Shown piece by piece: positions 34,514 to 46,394 of a stretch of DNA of 64,000 nucleotides. The stretch is taken from positions 29,123,260 through 29,187,259 of the forward strand of contig OZ025257.1 in the NCBI GenBank assembly GCA_964019135.1, in the 5' to 3' direction. Below the pieces are notes generated by a model. It saw nothing but the letters and a program-made list of their open reading frames with translations, searched no databases and had not been told where the DNA came from. Position 1 is the stretch's first letter. Every line of letters starts with the position of its first letter. The position numbers were made by a program, and so were the translations under genes. The stretch is from Arenicola marina. Lineage: Eukaryota > Annelida > Polychaeta > Arenicolidae.

Positions 34514-35957
34514 GGTCCTAAGCCCCCCGCAACCACCCTTCTCCTTCATGCACCCACAACCACCCTCCTCCCTCATGCACTCCCTCCCCGCAACCACCCT
34601 CCTCCCTCATGCACCCCCTTCCCACAACCACCCCCCTCCCTCATGCACCCTCTCCCCACAACCACCCTCCTCCCTCATGCACCCCCTTCCCACAACCACC
34701 CCCCTCCCTCATGCACCCCCTCCCCACAATCACCCTCCATGCACCCACTCCGCCCAAACCACCTTCCTTAGTGTAACCCCTCCCCCCCCCCCCAAAGCCA
34801 CCCTCCTTGGTGTAACCCTCCTCCCCCCCCCCCAAGCCACCCTCCTTCGTGTACCCCCTCCCTTCAACCACCCTCCTCCTTCATGTACCCCTCCCCCCAA
34901 ACCACCCTCCTCCATGTACCCCCTCCCCACCACCACCTTCCTTCATGTACCCCCTTCCGCAAGCCACCATCATCCTTCATGTACCGCCTACCCTCAAACC
35001 ACTCCATGTACACCCCCCCTCAACCACCCCCCTCGTTCATGCACCCCCTCCCTACAACCACCCTCCTCCTTCATGCCCCCCCCCCCCATCAACCACCTTT
35101 CTTCATGTACCCCCTCCCCTCAACCGCCCTCCTCCTTCATGCACCCCCTCCCCACAACCACCCTCCCCTCATGCACCCTCTCCCCACAACCACCCTCTCC
35201 CCACAAACACTCTCCTCCTTCATGCACCCCCTTCCCACAACCACCACCCTCCCTCATGCACCCTCTCCCCACAACCACCCTCCTCCCTCATGCACCCTCT
35301 CCCCACAACCACCCCCTCCCCACAAGCACCACACTCCTTCACTTACCCCCAAACCACCCTCATCCTTCATACACCCCCTCCCGACAGCCACCCTCCTCCT
35401 TCATGTACCCCCTCCCCATCAGCCACCCTCCTTCATTCCCCCCCTATCAACCACCACCCACCATGTACCCCTTCTCTCCCAAACCACCCTCCTCCTTCAT
35501 ACACCCCCTCCCGACAGCCGCCCTCCTTCATGCACCCCCTCCCCACAACCACCCTCCTTCATTCCCCCCCTATCAACCACCCCCCTCCATGCACCCCCTC
35601 CCCACAATCACCCTACATGCACCCACTCCGCCCAAACCACCTTCCTTGGTTTAACCCCTCCCCCCCCCCCCCAAAGCCACCCTCCTTGGTGTAACCCTCC
35701 TCCCCCCCCCCCAAGCCATCCTTCTTCATGTACCCCCTCCCCTCAACCGCCCTCCTCCTTCATGCACCCCCTCCCCACAACCACCCTCCATGTACCCCCT
35801 CCCCACAACCACCCTCCTCCATGCACCCCCTCCCTACAATCACTATCCTTCCAGGCACCCCCTCCCCAAAACCACCCTCCTCGTTCATGCACCCCCGCCC
35901 TACAACCACCCTCCTCCGTCAGGCACCCTCTTCCTACAACCACCCTCCTCCGCCATG
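34514..35957. repeat. C-rich minisatellite 2
   Basis: Same ~35-bp C-rich unit family and the same CCGCCATG|TCGTAAATAG exit junction as copy 1. Contains several poly-C runs of 9-10 bases (for example near 34783 and 35085) with variable length between copies. Confidence 0.95.
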
Positions 35958-38900
35958 TCGTAAATAGAGCTCGCAAACCATTTTTAAATGAGATTCCTCA
36001 TGACAGTAAGAATATCATGCTGTACTCTCAGATATACGGTATGAAGTAATGGATCATGCTGTAGTGTATTGTATATATGTTACGGAGTAATGAATCCTAG
36101 CTTCTATAGTTTACGAGCTTATAATCTTAATGGTATGATCCCCATAACGATCGAGACAGTGAAGGGATGTCTCGTTTAAAGATGTGTGGAATGTGAACTA
36201 ATCTTCGAATTGTGCTTTCATTATTACAGATGATAGCGGCCAACATGGACCAGGAACGGGAACATTGCGGCGGTGGTAGGCCTTACAGGGGATCCTTTTA
36301 ATATAAAGTCGTAAATAGAGCTCGTAAACCACTTTTTACAATCTTATAATCTTAATGGTATGATCCCCATAACGATCGAGACGGTGAAGGAATGTCTCGG
36401 TAAAGACTGGTGGAATGTGAACTAATCTTCGAATTGGGCTTTCATTATTACAGATGATAGCGGCCAAAGGCGACCAGGGCCTGGAATATTGCGGCGGTGG
36501 TAGGCCTTACAGAGGATCCTTAAAATATAAAGTCGTAAATAGAGCTCGTAAACCATTTTTTACGATCTTATAATCTATCCCCATAACGATCGAGACGGTG
36601 AAGGAATGTCTCTGTAAAGACTGGTGGAATGTGAACTAATCTTTGAATTGTGCTTTCATTATTACAGATGATAGCGGCCAACATGGACCAGGAACGGGAA
36701 CATTGCGGCGGTGATAGGCCTTACAGGGGATCCTTTTAATATAAAGTCGTAAATAGAGCTCGTAAACCATTTTTCAATGACTCATCATGACGGTAAGAAT
36801 ATCATGCTGTACTCTCAGATATACGGTATGAAGTAATGGATCATGCTGTAGTGTATTGTATATATGTTACGGAGTAATGAATCCTAGCTGCTATAGTTTA
36901 CGAGCTTATAATCTTAATGGTATGATCCCCATAACGATCGAGACAGTGAAGGGATGTCTCGTTTAAAGATGTGTGGAATGTGAACTAATCTTCGAATTGT
37001 GCTTTCATTATTACAGATGGCAGCTGCCAAAGACGACCAGGACCTAGAACAATGCGGCGGTGGTAACCCTTACAGGGGATCCTTTTAATATAAAGTCGTA
37101 AATAGAGCTCGTAAACCATTTTTTACGATCTTATAATCTTAATGGTATGATCCCCATAACGATCGAGACGGTGAAGGAATGTCTCGGTAAAGACTGGTGG
37201 AATGTGAACTAATCTTCGAATTGTGCTTTCATTATTACAGATGATAGCGGCCAAAGGCGACCAGGACCGGGAACATTGCGGCGGTGGTAGGCCTTACAGG
37301 GGATCCTCCTAATATAAAGTCGTAAATAGAGCTCGTAAACCATTTTTCAATGAGATTCATCATGACAGTAAGAATATCATGCTGTACTCTCGGATATACA
37401 GTATGAAGTAATGGATCATGCTGTAGTGTATTGTATATATGTTACGGAGTAATGAATCCTAGCTGTTATAGTTTACGAGCTTATAATCTTAATGGTATGA
37501 TCCCCATAATGATCGAGACGGTGAAGGAATGTCTCTGTAAAGACTGGTGGAATGTGAACTAATCTTTGAATTGTGCTTTCATTATTACAGATGATAGCGG
37601 CCAAAGGCGACCAGGGCCTAGAACATTGCGTCGGTGGTAGGCCTTACATGGGATCCTTTTAATATAACGTCGTAAATAGAGCTCGTAAACCATTTTTCAA
37701 TGAGATTCATCATGACAGTAAGAATATCATGCTGTACTCTCGGATATACAGTATGAAGTAATGGATCATGCTGTAGTGTATTGTATATATGTTACGGAGT
37801 AATGAATCCTAGCTGTTATAGTTTACGAGCTTATAATCTTAATGGTATGATCCCATAACGATGGAGACAGTGAAGGGAGGTCTCGTTTAAAGATTGGTGC
37901 AATGTGAACCAATTTTCGAATTGTGCTTTCATTATTACAGATGGCAGCTGCCAAAGACGACCAGGACCGGGAACAATGCGGCGGTGGTAGGCCTTACAGG
38001 GGATCCTTTTAATATAAAGTAGTAAATAGAGCTCGAAAACCATTTTTTACGATCTTATAATCTTAATGGTATGATCCCCATAACGATCGAGACGGTGAAG
38101 GAATGTCTCGGTAAAGACTGGTGGAATGTGAACTAATCTTCGAACTGTGCTTTCATTATTACAGATGATAGCGGCCAAAGGCGACCAGGGCCTGGAACAT
38201 TGCGGCGGTGGTAGGCCTTACAGGGGATCCTTTTAATATAAAGTAGGAAATAGGGCTCGTAAACCATTTTTTACGATCTTATAATCTTAATGGTATGATC
38301 CCCATAACGATCGAGACGGTGAAGGAATGTCTCGGTAAAGACTGGTGGTATGTGAACTAATCTTCGAATTGTGCTTTCATTATTACAGATGATAGCGGCC
38401 AAAGGCGACCAGGCCCTGGAACATTGCAGCGGTGGTAGGCCTTACAGGGGATCCTTTTAATATAAAGTCGTAAATAGAGCTCGTAAACCATTTTTAGGAG
38501 CTTATAATCTTAATGGTATGATCCCCATAATGATCGAGACGGTGAAGGAATGTCTCTGTAAAGACTGGTGGAATGTGAACTAATCTTCGAATCGTGGTCT
38601 CATTAGTACAGATAGTAGCGACCAAAGGCGACCAGAACCTGGAACATTGCGGCGGTGGTAGGCCTTACGGTAACAGGGAATCCTTTTAAAATAAAGTCGT
38701 AAATAGAGCTCGTAAACCATTTTTCAATGAGATTCATCATGACAGTAAGAATATCATGCTGTACTCTCAGATATACGGTATGAAGTAATGGATCATGCTG
38801 TAGTGTATTGTATTTATGTTACGGAGTAATGAATCCTAGCTGCTATAGTTTACGAGCTTATAATCTTAATGGTATGATCCCCATAACGATCGAGACGGTG

Positions 38901-39084
38901 AAGGAATGTCTCGGTAAAGACTGGTGGAATGTGAACTAATCTTCGAATTGTGCTTTCATTATTACAGATGATAGCGGCCAAAGGCAACCAGGGCCTGGAA
39001 CATTGCGGCGGTGGTAGGCCTTACAGGGGATCCTTTTAATAAAGAGTAGGAAATAGAGCTCGTAAACCATTTTTCAATGAGATT
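35958..39084. repeat. Module block III (11 modules)
   Basis: Module cores lie near 36230, 36454, 36668, 37016, 37239, 37588, 37939, 38163, 38386, 38609 and 38966. Spacing alternates between ~223 bp (short) and ~350 bp (long, with an extra CAATGAGATTCATCATGACA...TTTACGAGCTTATAATC segment). Core types include MIAAKGDQGLEHC, MIAANMDQEREHC and MAAAKDDQDREQC in the small open frame. Confidence 0.95.
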
Positions 39085-40196
39085 CCTCATGACAGTAAGA
39101 ATATCATGCTGTACGCTCAGTTATACGGATGCTGTAGTGTATGGTATATATGGAAGAAAGGGATCAATCATAGTGTGAGGTTACGATATTATATTCTTAA
39201 TGCTATCATCCCCATATCGAAGCTGAGAAAACCTATTATGGTAAAAGACCAGACGAGTGTCGTCTCATCTTTATATTATTCCGTTTAGTATTGCTGGTGC
39301 TAACGACCGGTAACTACGAGCTGCCGGAGGTGGACGCACTAAGAGGGGAGTATTATATCGTTCCACTGAAATATCGTACCTAGTCTTCGAACATCATTTT
39401 TAAATATGAGATCGGGTGTGAAAGTGATATATCGTGCTGTGGTCTCATATCTATCAAGTATTAATTGGATATCACTCATGCGGATTCATTGTATGTTAAC
39501 AGTATAAGCTTCGTGTTGGCAGTTGCCGGTAAAGTTCTGAACCGAATAACATAAAGTTTCCTTAATATTGTGGGCAAGTTTAGAGCAGACGTATGTCGGT
39601 GTCTCGTTTTCTCTCATCGCCGTTCCATAAGCTAAGTTACTGCGTTCTGCGTACCCTTGTCTCTTAACCTTAACCCATAATCCATCACCCCCTTACCCAT
39701 AATTCGAACCCATAACCCATAACCAACACATAATCCCAGCCCCTAATCCATAACTCCAACCCATAATCCAAAACCTCTTACCTTAGCCATAACCTAGCGT
39801 GTGGAACGGCGATGTGGTATGCGTAACACCCTAAAACACGCCCACAGTCATAAGACTTGTGGAAACTGCTGGTTATTTGTTATTATCGCTTCTATGGCTA
39901 TTCCGGACACATCAAAATATCATTTTAGTTAATTATATACTGTAATGCTTTGCTGCATTAACCGGGCAATAGAAATATTGAGTATTGCTTCGAAATGTTT
40001 TTTTTAATGAAAATGTTTCACGTTCTTTTAATACGCAGATACCTACAGCAGATGAAAGATCTTTCGGCATAGCGTTTCCATGCTGGACCTCCTCGTATTC
40101 TGGACGTACGCCACTAATGGTACAACTCGCTGCCTCCTGTCGCTTTCGTGTAAGCAAAAAATCGAAATAAACTAAATTTCAACCTTACGTGTTATG
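39085..40196. repeat. Higher-order linker copy 3
   Basis: Close copy of the 29681 and 33425 linkers, with a small insertion (GCTGGTTATTTG) near 39870 that copy 4 shares. The telomere-like stretch lies at 39670-39785. Confidence 0.93.
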
Positions 40197-41737
40197 GGTC
40201 GTAAGCCCCCCGCAACCACCCTCCTCCTACATGCACCCACAAACACTCTCCTCCTTCATGCACCCCCTTCCCACAACCACCACCCTCCCTCATGCACCCT
40301 CTCCCCACAACCACCCTCCTCCCTCATGCACCCTCTCCCCACAAACACTCTCCTCCTTCATGCACCCCCTTCCCACAACCACCACCCTCCCTCATGCACC
40401 CTCTCCCCACAACCACCCTCCTCCCTCATGCACCCCCTCCCCGCAACCACCCTCCTCCCTCATGCACCCCCTCCCCGCAACCACCCTCCTCCCTCATGCA
40501 CCCTCTCCCCACAACCACCCTCCTCCCTCATGCACCCTCTCCCCACAACCACCCTCTCCCCACAAACACTCTCCTCCTTCATGCACCCCCTTCCCACAAC
40601 CACCACCCTCCCTCCTGCACCCTCTCCCCACAACCACCCTCCTCCCTCATGCACCCCCTTCCCAAAACCACCACCCTCCCTCATGCACCCTCTCCCCACA
40701 ACCACCCTCCTCCCTCATGCACCCTCTCCCCACAACCACCCTCTCCCCACAACCACCCTCCTCCCTCATGCACCCTCTCCCCACAACCACCCTCCTCCCT
40801 CATGCACCCTCTCCCCACAACCACCCTCTCCCCACAAACACTCTCCTCCTTCATGCACCCCCTCCCCACAATCACCCTCCATGCACCCACTCCGCCCAAA
40901 CCACCTTCCTTGGTGTAACCCTCCCCCCCCCCCAAGCCACCCTCCTCCTTCGTGTACCCCTCCCCTCAACCACCCTCCTCCTTCATGTACCCCCTCCCCA
41001 CCACCGCCTTCCTTGATGTACCCCCTTTCCCAAGCCACCATCATCCTTCATGTACCGCCTACCCTCAAACCACCCTACATGTACACCTCCCTCAACCACC
41101 CCCCTCGTTCATGCACCCCCTCCCCACAACCACCCCCCTCGTTCATGCACCCCCTCCCCACAACCACCCTCCTCGTTCATGCCCCCCCCATCAACCACCC
41201 TTCTTTATGCACCCCCTCCCCTCAACCGCCCTCCTCCTTCATGCACCCCCTCCCCACAACCACCCTCCATGTACCCTCTCCCATCAACCACCCTCCGCCT
41301 TCATGCACCCCCTCCCTACAACCACCCTCCTCATTCATGTACCCCTCCCCCCCCCCCCAAACCATTCCTCCTTCATGCACCTGCCTCCCCACAACCCCCA
41401 CCCTCCTTCATGTACCCCCTCCCCACAACCACCTTCCTCCATGCACCCCCTCCCTACAATCACTATCCTTCCAGGCACCCCCTCCCTACAATCACTATCC
41501 TTCCAGGCACCCCCTCCCCACAACCCCCACCCTCCTCCATGTACCCCCTCCCCACAACCACCCACCTCCATGTACCCTCTCCCCACAACCACCCTCCTCC
41601 ATGCACCCCCTCCCTACAATCACTATCCTTCCAGGCACCCCCTCCCCAAAACCACCCTCCTCGTTCATGCACCCCCGCCCTACAACCACCCTCCTCCGTC
41701 AGGCACCCTCTTCCTACAACCACCCTCCTCCGCCATG
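40197..41737. repeat. C-rich minisatellite 3
   Basis: Same C-rich unit family and exit junction as copies 1 and 2. Internal multi-unit duplications are visible (CACAAACACTCTCCTCCTTC recurs at ~40229, 40340, 40561 and 40832). Confidence 0.95.
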
Positions 41738-44700
41738 TCGTAAATAGAGCTCGCAAACCATTTTCAATAAGACTCCTCATGACAGTAAGAATATCATGCT
41801 GTACTCTCAGATATACGGTATGAAGTAATGGATCATGCTGTAGTGTATTGTATATATGATACGGAGTAATGAATCCTAGCTGCTATAGTTTACGAGCTTA
41901 TAATCTTAATGGTATGATCCCCATAACGATCGAGACAGTGAAGGGATGTCTCGTTTAAAGATGTGTGGAATGTGAATTAATCTTCGAATTGTGCTTTCAT
42001 TATTACAGATGATAGCGGCCAAAGGCGACCAGGCCCTGGAACAATGCGGCGGTGGTAGGCCTTACAGGAGATCCTTTTAATATAAAGTAGGAAATAGAGC
42101 TCGTAAACCATTTTTCAATGAGATTCATCATGACAGTAAGAATATCATGCTGTATTCTCAGATATACGGTATGAAGTAATGGATCATACTGTAGTGTATT
42201 GTATATACGTTACGGAGTAATGAATCCTAGCTGCTATAGTTTACGAGCTTATATTCGTAATGGCATGATCCCCATAACGATAGAGACGGTGAAGGAATGT
42301 CTCTGTAAAGACTGGTGGAATGTGAACTAATCTTCGAATTGTGCTTTCATTATGACAGATGATAGCGGCCAAAAACGACCAGGACCTGGAACATTGCAGC
42401 GGTGGTATGCCTTACAGGAGATCCTTTTAATATCAAGTCGTAAATAGAGCTCGTAAACCATTTTTATGAGATTCATCATGACAGTAAGAATATCATGCTG
42501 TACTCAGATATACGGTATGAAGTAATGGATCATGCTGTAGTGTATTGTATATATGTTACGGAGTAATGAATCCTAGCTGCTATAGTTTACGCGCTTATAA
42601 TCTAAATGGTATGATCCCATAACGATCGAGACGGTGAAGGAATGCCTCGTTTAAAGATTGGTGAAATGTGAACTAATCTTCGAATTGGGCTTTCATTATT
42701 ACAGATGATAGCGGCCAAAGGCGACCAGGGCCTGGAATATTGCGGCGGTGGTAGGCCTTACAGGGGATCCTTTTAATATAACGTCGTAAATAGAGCTCGT
42801 AAACCATTTTTTACGATCTTATAATCTTACGGGTATGATCCCCATAACGATCGAGACGGTGAAGGAATGTCTCGGTAAAGACTGGTGGAATGTGAACTAA
42901 TCTTCGAATTGTGCTTTCATTATTACAGATGATAGCGGCCAAAAATTACAGATGGTAGCGACCAAAATTGACCAGGACCGGGAACATTGCAGCGGTGGTA
43001 GGCCTTAGAGGGGATCCGTTGAATATAAAGTTGTAAATAGTGCTCGTAAACCATTTTTTAGGAGCTTATAATCTTAATGGTATGATCCCCATAACGATCG
43101 AGACAGTGAAGGGATGTCTCGTTTAAAGATGTGTGGAATGTGAACTAATCTTCGAATTGTGCTTTCATTATTACAGATGGCAGCTGCCAAAGACGACCAG
43201 GACCTAGAACAATGCGGCGGTGGTAGGCCTTACAGGGGATCCTTTTAATATCAAGTCGTAAATAGAGCTCGTAAACCATTTTTTACGATCTTATAATCTT
43301 AATGGTATGATCCCCATAACGATCGAGACGGCGAAGGAATGTCTCGGTAAAGACTGGTGGAATGTGAACTAATCTTCGAATTGTGCTTTCATTATTACAG
43401 ATGATAGCGGCCAAAAATTACAGATGGTAGCGACCAAAATTGACCAGGACCGGGAACATTGCAGCGGTGGTAGGCCTTAGAGGGGATCCGTTGAATATAA
43501 AGTTGTAAATAGTGCTCGTAAACCATTTTTTAGGAGCTTATAATCTTAATGGTATGATCCCCATAACGATCGAGACGGTGAAGGAATGTCTCGGTAAAGA
43601 CTAGTGGAATGTGAACTAATCTTCGAATTGTGCTTTCATTATTACAGATGATAGCGGCCAAAAATTACAGATGGTAGCGACCAAAATTGACCAGGACCGG
43701 GAACATTGCAGCGGTGGTAGGCCTTAGAGGGGATCCGTTGAATATAAAGTTGTAAATAGTGCTCGTAAACCATTTTTTAGGAGCTTATAATCTTAATGGT
43801 ATGATCCCCATAACGATCGAGACGGTGAAGGAATGTCTCGGTAAAGACTAGTGGAATGTGAACTAATCTTCGAATTGTGCTTTCATTATTACAGATGATA
43901 GCGGCCAAAAATTACAGATGGTAGCGACCAAAATTGACCAGGACCGGGAACATTGCAGCGGTGGTAGGCCTTAGAGGGGATCCGTTGAATATAAAGTTGT
44001 AAATAGTGCTCGTAAACCATTTTTTAGGAGCTTATAATCTTAATGGTATGATCCCCATAACGATCGAGACGGTGAAGGAATGTCTCGGTAAAGACTGGTG
44101 GAATGTGAACTAATCTTCGAATTGTGCTTTCATTATTACAGATGATAGCGGCCAACATGGACCAGGAACGGGAACATTGCGGCGGTGGTAGGCCTTACAG
44201 GGGATCCTTAAAATATAAAGTCGTAAATAGAGCTCGTAAACCATTTTTCAATGAGATTCATCATGACAGTAAGAATATCATGCTGTACTTACGGATATAC
44301 AGTATGAAGTAATGGATCATGCTGTAGTGTATTGTATATATGTTACGGAGTAATGAATCCTAGCTGTTATAGTATACGAGCTTATAATCTTCATGGTATG
44401 ATCCCATAACGATCGAGACAGTGAAGGGATGTCTCGTTTAAAGATTGGTGCAATGGGAACCAATTTTCGAATTGCGCTTTCATTATTACAGATGGCAGCT
44501 GCCAAAGACGACCAGGACCGGGAACAATGCGGCGGTGGTAGGCCTTACAGGGGATCCTTTTAATATAAAGTAGTAAATAGAGCTCGTAAACCATTTTTTA
44601 CGATTTTATAATCTTAATGGTATGATCCCCATAATGATCGAGACGGTGAAGGAATGTCTCGGTAAAGACTGGTGGAATGTGAACTAATCTTCGAATTGTG

Positions 44701-45189
44701 GTCTCATTAGTACAGATAGTGGCGACCAAAGGCGACCAGAACCTGGAACATTGCGGCGGCGGTAGGCCTTACGGTAACAGGGAATCCTTTTAAAATAAAG
44801 TCATAGATAGGGCTCGTAAACCATTTTTCAATGAGACTGATCATGACAGTAAGAATATCATGCTGTACTCAGATATACGGTATGAAGTAATGGATCATGC
44901 TGTAGTGTATTGTATATATGTTACGGAGTAATGAATCCTAGCTGCTATAGTTTACGAGCTTATAATCTTAATGGTATGATCCCCATAACGATAGAGACGG
45001 TGAAGGAATGTCTCGGTAAAGACTGGTGGAATGTGAACTAATCTTCGAATTGTGCTTTCATTATTACAGATGATAGCGGCCAAAGGCAACCAGGGCCTGG
45101 AACATTGCGGCGGTGGTAGGCCTTACAGGGGATCCTTTTAATATAAAGTAGGAAATAGAGCGCGTAAACCATTTTTCAATGAGATTCCT
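41738..45189. repeat. Module block IV (12 modules)
   Basis: Module cores lie near 42007, 42358, 42706, 42927, 43176, 43400, 43648, 43894, 44141, 44490, 44713 and 45068. From 43400 to 44141 units of ~247 bp are almost the same as each other. They carry a doubled core (GATGATAGCGGCCAAAAATT then ACAGATGGTAGCGACC), evidence of very recent tandem expansion. Confidence 0.95.
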
Positions 45190-46394
45190 CATGACAGTAA
45201 GAATATCATGCTGTACGCTCAGTTATACGGATGCTGTAGTGTATGGTATATATGGAAGAAAGGGATCAATCATGGTGTGAGGTTACGATATTATATTCTT
45301 AATGCTATCATCCCCATATCGAAGCTGAGAAAACCTATTATGGTAAAAGACCAGACGAGTGTCGTCTCATCTTTATATTATTCCGTTTAGTATTGCTGGT
45401 GCTAACGACCGGTAACTACGAGCTGCCGGAGCTGGACGCACTAAAAGGGGAGTATTATATCGTTCCACTGAAATATCGTACCTAGTCTTCGAACATCATT
45501 TTTAAATATGAGATCGGGTGTGAAAGTGATATATCGTGCTGTGGTCTCATATCTATCAAGTATTAATTGGATATCACTCATGCGGATTCATTGTATGTTA
45601 ACAGTATAAGCTTCGTGTTGGCAGTTGCCGGTAAAGTTCTGAACCGAATAACATAAAGTTTCCTTAATATTGTGGGCAAGTTTAGAGCAGACGTATGTCG
45701 GTGTCTCGTTTTCTCTCATCGCCGTTCCATAAGCTAAGTTACTGCGTTCTGCGTACCCTTGTCTCTTAACCTTAACCCATAATCCATCACCCCCTTACCC
45801 ATAATTCGAACACATAACCCATAACCAACACATAACCCCAGCCCCTAATCCATAACTCCAACCCGTAATCCAAAGCCTCGTTAGCCATAACCTAGCGTGT
45901 GGAACGGCGATGTGGTATACGTAACACCCTAAAACACGCCCCACAGTCATAAGACGTGTGGAAACTGCTGGTTATTTGTTATTATCGCTTCTATGGCTAT
46001 TCCGGACACATCAAAATATCATTTTAGTTAATTATATACTGGAAAGCTTTGCTGCATTAACCCGGCAATAGAAATATTGAGTATTGCTTCGAAATTAAAG
46101 GAAAACGTTTCACGTTCTTTTAATACACAGATAACTACAGCAGATCAAAGGTCTTTCGGCATAGCATTTCCGGGCTGGACCTCCCCGTATGCTGGACGTA
46201 CACCACTAATGATACAACTCGCTGCCTCCTGTCAACGGGTTCTGTGAATCAGCAGCTGCAGCCTCTGTGGTGACTGCTCAAATACAAGTCAGACCTATTA
46301 CAATGCCGCAACGTATTTATGCGGGGAACAATCGCGTTTGTGACTGCAAAGAATCGAAATAAACAAAATGTCAACAGTACGATGTGTTATTTGG
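45190..46394. repeat. Higher-order linker copy 4 (diverged)
   Basis: Matches the other linkers to about 46030, then diverges (ATTTCCGGGCTGGACCTCCC instead of CATTTCCATGCTGGACCTCC) and carries extra sequence near 46235-46340. It is the outer, older copy at the right side of the satellite. Confidence 0.88.
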
